Below are positions 59,640-64,000 of a stretch of DNA of 64,000 bases, piece after piece. The notes under the pieces are model-generated. The model was not told the DNA's origin. It was given only the letters and a program-made list of their open reading frames with translations, and did no database searches. The DNA is from Moniliella sp. 'wahieum'. Taxonomy: Eukaryota; Basidiomycota; Moniliellomycetes; Moniliellales; Moniliellaceae. The stretch lies in the NCBI GenBank assembly GCA_003971905.1, contig RSEE01000002.1:992001-1056000 (forward strand). Direction: 5' to 3'. Position 1 is the first letter of the stretch; each line of letters begins with the position of its first letter. The position numbers and the translations under genes were made by a program.

Positions 59640-61097
59640 GAGAAAGGTGCAATCAAAGAGAAGCGCGAATGCGCCTAGGGTCATGAGAAGCGCGGGGGCA
59701 GCAATGTGGGTGCGCATCGCGCCCGACTTGGAGGAGGAAGAGGATGGGGAAGATCCCGAGCTTGAAGCTGAGCCAGACGGGGAGGAAGAGCTGCTAGCGG
59801 AAGTGCCGCTTCCGGTGCCGCTCCACTGCTGCTTCCTGCAGGCGCTTCGACATGCACGTCAATGTCTTGAACAAAGATGCGGTACTGGCTTTGCGGGTCA
59901 GAGAGCATAGGGTAATCTTGGTGGGAGTAAGGCAGAATATCAAGCGTAAAGTTGGCTGCATTGAAGGGCTTGTATGCGTTTTCCAGATTCGTTCCGCGCT
60001 CGAGATGGGTAGAGCCCTCACATTGCGCAGCCGGCTTGGTGTCGCCAGGGCCATTGTCTTTGGATCCCAGAGCATGGTGCATGGTGCGCGAAAAGTAGCG
60101 TTGAATCGTAGCGTTGCGGTCGAATCCGTTCTTGGCGTAAGCAGGCACACCGTCCAGGCCGTAAGGCCAGGTGTCGAAGCCGGTGGATGGGCACCGGCCC
60201 TGACCAGGCGAAACGGGGCGGTCGGTCGTTGGCCAGGTGTAGGAACCGCAGTTGCCGTACCAGTAGCGCAGGTTGGCGTCATTGGGGCCGGGCTTACGCA
60301 GCATGGCGTACCGCTGCGTAAAAGAGCAACCGAGCGAGTGGCCAGCAAGGACAATGTTGTTCAGGTTAGGGTAGGTGGTGCGGTTGAAGAACAAGTCGAG
60401 CATCTGATCGAACGCACGGAACGAGGAGACGGATGCATCCCCTGGACCCTGGGAGATTTGCCCTTCGGCCCAGCTGCTCGGGCCAAAGTACAGATCGCCA
60501 TCTTGAACAGCACCGGCTTTCTGCTCGAGGGTGGACTGCCACGCGGGGGCAGCAATAAGGATGGTGGACAAGTCGACGCCCAAAGTAGCATTGTTGGCAG
60601 CACAAAGAAGATCGTTGCGGACCAAGCTGGCGTACTTCCAACTATCGCGCGGCTTGCCGGGCTGAATAACAACGACACGTTTGATCTTGGTTGGGTCTTT
60701 GCCCGTCTCGACATAGTAAGGCAGAATGCCGCCCTTGGTGTTTCCGCCTACATGCAGGTCACGCTTGAGGTCAAAGCCGAGGAGCTGGGGAGCTCGGTCC
60801 AGCCAGCGGTCTGGCTGCCGCCTACCTGAGGCGACCCAATAAAGGCCGTGTTGGTGCACCAGGCCGTCTGGGAGTTCTGCGCGACGTCTTGGCCTTGAAG
60901 AATGACGGTCTGACCCGCCGCATCGCCGGGGCGAGCGCCGGGAGGGCATCGCCATTTTTGAACTTGCTGGCCAAGTAGCTGGCTGGGTCGAGGGGGTCTG
61001 CGCCGGCCTGGCGGGCGAGAGGGACACGCTGCAGGCGGTGGGCACTGGCTGTGGCCACGGCGGCGCCGAGGGCAGCGATGGTAAGCGAGAGGCGCAT
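59640..61097 (-). CDS. Secreted alpha/beta hydrolase, probably GPI-anchored
   Basis: Start MRLSLTIAALGAAVATASA at 61097, a clear signal peptide. The mature part reads LDPASYLASKFKNGDALPA, then after shifts TNTAFIGSPQVGGSQTAGW, FDLKRDLHVGGNTKGGILPY and KRVVVIQPGKPRDSWKYASL. The nucleophile elbow is IVLAGHSLGCSFTQRYAMLR (GHSLG), followed by RYWYGNCGSYTWPTTDRPV and YPMLSDPQSQYRIFVQDIDV with a candidate late Asp/His pair. The C-terminus runs into a Ser-rich stretch (SSSGSSPSSSSSKSGA) and a hydrophobic tail (HIAAPALLMTLGAFALLF), the form of a GPI-attachment signal, in a frame shifted from the body. The longer frame to 61696 is an artefact upstream of the signal peptide. Reaction unknown (esterase, lipase or cutinase-like). 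At least three breaks; the end is approximate. Confidence 0.75.
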
Positions 61098-63051
61098 GTT
61101 GTCGGCTGCTGGGGCGAGGTGGTGGGGGTAGGAAGCGGGATGGGGGGGGGTGCCGGGGCGGGAGGGTGGATGGATGCGCGCGAGAGGCGGCCACGCATTG
61201 GAGGGTTCGGCTTGGCGCGTAGCCTGCCTTGGCCTGCCTGCTGCATGCCAACGACACCGGAGATCCAGGGTCTGCCGGCGCAGGCCGGCGCTCTAGAGGC
61301 CTCGTGCAGCGCTTGCGGCAGACGGGCTGTGTGTTGCTGTGTCGCAGTGTTCTCTTGGCGTTGCGGGGCGGCGGAGCCAAGAGAGTGCACGTGGAGCCAT
61401 CGTACCTCGTGCTGATGCACTGTTGCAGATGCAGGGGGCCGCTGAGCGCTGACTATGACTAGGCGGCCTGGGAGCTGGTGCACCGGCGCCGATCGGCCAC
61501 AGGGGCGCAGGATGCCCGCAAGGGGAGAGGTGCGTGCGCCCCCTCGCAGCACGGGGGCAGGGAGCCGCTTCGCGTTGATCGACATCCCATATGCCACCAG
61601 GGCGAGGTGCTGCTGCGGAACGGAGGCGGACGCGGAGTACGCGAGCAGGGCAGGGCAGCTGAGCACTGTGGGCGGTGCGGGTGGCGGTGGCGGCAAGTGA
61701 TCTGCATGGCGCGTGACTAATAACGTCCTACTGATTAAGCAACGAGTTCAGTACGTTCAGCGTACTGGCAGCTCAAGCACTGGAGCTGAAGCAGGCTGAA
61801 GCACTGCTGCAGCGCTCCTGCCGAGCTGGTGGCTGGCTGCACCGCCCTGCCCCATTCCACCGCTGACCGGTGATCATCCTACCACGCACTAGCCGAGCGT
61901 GGGCGGAGCTGCGCCGGTAGCATGTAGGCAGCACCTCGGGTGACCGGTGACTAGTGACCAGTGACTAGCACTGGTGACTAGCTGGTGACCGTGCCCGGTG
62001 GGACGGCTGGCCATATGCCAAGAGTCAGTCACGTGGCTGCTCGCCACATGCGGCACACGTTACCGTCACACGTCATGAATGCCTAGGGACATGGTGGCTG
62101 GCTACTAGGCTACTGCCGGTAGCTCGGCACGCCTCAGTCTGAGTACCCAATCACTCTACTCAGTATAGGCGCTAGGTTCTCGGTAGATACCGTGCTGAAC
62201 CGATGAACCTCTGAGGTGGAAAGGGTATGTGCACCCAGACGAGGGCAGGAATGTGTTAGCCCTAAGGCCTAAGGCCTTAGACCAAATCCTCCACGTGCAT
62301 GCTTGGCCACATCATGTGAATGTCATCTCTCGTCGCATGTCACACCCATGCGTGCGTGAGATAATATGCACATCACGTGCATCTCACTGCCGCAGGGATG
62401 CAGATAAAAAAGGTCACCTGGAAATGTATGATGGCCACGGCATGCTGGCAGCTTGTCTCGTTCTATGGATACGAACAAGACTGCGCCAACACTTCAAAAG
62501 CTTGGGGACACGACGACGGTCGATGCCGATGAATCAGGACGATCGGAGTCGATCGAGAGGCAATTGCACCAAGCATCAGATCGATGAGAGCATAACGAGA
62601 GAATAGGGAGTTTAAAAGCGGGGGGAACTATGCACCTTCGCTCCTAAGTACCCTAAGTAGAGAGTATAAAATCAACAACCAAGACAGCGGAGCAGGGAGA
62701 AGACAACTGTGCTCCCACGCCGTTGGAAGTGTGTTGGTAAGCTAAGTGTGTGTTGGTAAGCTGTTCGGCGCGAATAGCAAGCACCCTTTCCGTCCCTTTT
62801 GTATAAAGAAAAGCCTCCCTTTGAATGGTTACGCTGGCAACCTCAAGCACAGACTATATGAAATCCGGCCGGTCTCTTGACCCTCCCCCCCCCCCCCCCT
62901 CTCCCGGGTTGTGTATAGTCTCTCCTGTTGGTCATATTGGTTGTACCATGTGGCATGCATATACACAGGGATCACCAATTGCCCGTCACGCGGGCATGCG
63001 TGCTGGGAGCCTTGCCTCTGCGACGCTATTAGTATCGACACCTGCATCGAC
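61098..63051. other. Gene-free, repeat-bearing stretch
   Basis: GC-rich to 61700, then mixed palindromic heptads (61941-61990; AGGCCTA at 62260-62280; CACGTG words). A tract of about 14 C lies at 62883-62899. No supported gene. Confidence 0.6.
61941..61990. repeat. Heptads alternating ACCGGT, ACTAGT and variants
   Basis: In one 7-bp register: ACCGGTG, ACTAGTG, ACCAGTG, ACTAGC, then ACTGGTG, ACTAGC. Several palindromes and near-palindromes share the ACNNGT frame and a G spacer; one unit is 6 bp. Confidence 0.85.
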
Positions 63052-64000
63052 TCAAAGTACAGTTGCGTATCCAAATGATGATGCATAGGACTGGCGTGAA
63101 CATGGCGCTTTAGAAGAACGATCGTCCCAACGTTCCTGTTGACGGGGCGCCACCTCCAGCACGGCCGAGTGGATGAGGTTGACTGCCTTGAGCGCATTCC
63201 GACGATGAATGGCCGTCGAGATGGAGATCTCGGAAGCACCTTGGGAAATGAGTTCAATGTTGATGTTGCCTTCGGCGAGCGTGGTGAACATCTTGCCTGC
63301 CACGCCGATCGCGCTGGGCATCTCCTTGCCGACCAGGGAGACGATGGCCATGTCCCGGATCACAGATACGTTCCCGATCGGGGACAGGTCGGCCTTGACA
63401 CGGTGCAGGTGGCGCGTCGAGCTGGAGATAGCCATTGAGACGTGCACCTCTGACGTGGCAATCAGGTCCACCACGACTCCGTACCGGTTCAACACTGAAA
63501 AGATCCGAGCAAAAAGTCGTGCGAGATGGTCTTGCGGTTGGAGTGGACGTTGAGCACGACAATATCGTCCTTGATCGTCACTGCCGTCGGAAGTTTGCGC
63601 TTGTTGGCGGGTTGGGGCAGCGGGGTAAAGCCGTGGGTGGGAGTCGCGGCGCCACTGGCCAAGGGCGTAGCAGGCTGCGTCACGTGGCCATCTACGCCAT
63701 GGTCCTTTGCGGCCGACGGCACAATCACCGTCCCTTGTCCCTTTGGGTTTTCAACGTTCTTGATGCGGATCGGGATGGCCTCGCGGATGGCCTGCTCCAT
63801 GGTGAAGGGATGGATGACTCCGAGCCATAGTAGGTCAACTCGGCCGCGCTTCTTCAGGAGAGATGGCTGGGATCAGACGAGCAGAGGGCACCTTTCTTGG
63901 GTCCGCCGTGAAGACGCCATCCACCTCCTTCCAGATCTGCAGTTCCCCGCTCGCACCCCCAGCGCACAAGGCGGCACAAAGGTCCGTATACCCTGCCGAC
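63052..64000 (-). CDS. HOM3: Aspartokinase, C-terminal part (cut by window edge)
   Basis: First step of the aspartate pathway to threonine, methionine and isoleucine; feedback-inhibited by threonine in fungi. The 5' part lies beyond the right edge. From the edge: SAGYTDLCAALCAGGASGEL, IWKEVDGVFTADPRKVPSAR and, after a 1-nt break at 63840, ELTYYGSEVIHPFTMEQA, IPIRIKNVENPKGQGTVIVP. This is the end of the kinase domain. A linker and the regulatory ACT domains follow: VTIKDDIVVLNVHSNRKTIS, RYGVVVDLIATSEVHVSMAI, LSPIGNVSVIRDMAIVSLVG and NINIELISQGASEISISTAI. A break at about 63507 falls in an A5 run. The C-terminus after SAVLEVAPRQQERW is longer and unlike the family, so the true stop may be before 63052. 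Symbol by homology. Confidence 0.94.

Noticed and set aside
61098-61696. N-terminal extension of the hydrolase frame
   Set aside because: A signal peptide with its own ATG starts at 61097 in another frame; the extension is low-complexity GC-rich translation.

Overview
The window is nuclear DNA of a fungus. Fungus-restricted families are present (a Zn2Cys6/Fungal_trans transcription factor, an LCL2-type secretory protein), spliceosomal introns are short (about 50-140 nt, GTRNGT...AG), and a pol III tRNA-Thr(AGU) carries an intron. Low intron density and Ala/Pro-rich, GC-rich N-termini favour a yeast-like or smut-like basidiomycete over a mushroom former; that placement is inference.

Almost every long gene is broken by 1-nt shifts, several at homopolymers, and this includes genes that cannot be dispensable (RPS18, proteasome beta6, aspartokinase). 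The simplest reading is uncorrected indels in a long-read draft, so the coding spans below are the extent of recognisable protein across several frames, not single open frames.

Layout. 1-8.2 kb: gene-poor and repeat-rich. 8.3-8.9 kb: VPS55. 11.2-12.9 kb: a minus-strand gene made partly of a 62-bp tandem array that behaves like alternating 49-nt introns and 13-nt exons, next to a plus-strand unknown gene. 14.7-18.8 kb: a membrane-anchored Ser/Pro-rich protein and an AAAP amino-acid transporter. 18.8-26.5 kb: repeats, with RPS18 at 22.2-22.8 kb. 27.7-31.1 kb: a Zn2Cys6 regulator. 32.0-32.8 kb: a conserved-looking unknown protein. 34.2 kb: tRNA-Thr. 35.7-49.99 kb: the gene-dense core (MetAP2, a SWI3/SMARCC subunit, LCL2, a small two-exon gene, TRM2-type tRNA m5U methyltransferase, a stand-alone CHD1 C-terminal module, proteasome beta6). 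52.2-57.2 kb: an NmrA-like protein and an HCS1/IGHMBP2-type helicase. 57.5-61.1 kb: an unknown protein and a secreted, probably GPI-anchored alpha/beta hydrolase. 61.1-63.05 kb: repeats. 63.05 kb to the right edge: aspartokinase, cut by the window.

The most unusual non-coding signal is a set of 7-bp-period arrays in the gene-free stretches. Each heptad is a 6-bp palindrome of the form A-(4-bp palindrome)-T plus a one-base spacer. At least eleven different palindromes are used, and some arrays switch from one to another without losing the 7-bp register. The genes are mostly housekeeping and do not form an obvious pathway; two chromatin-remodelling proteins (SWI3-like and CHD1 C-terminal) lie about 5 kb apart.
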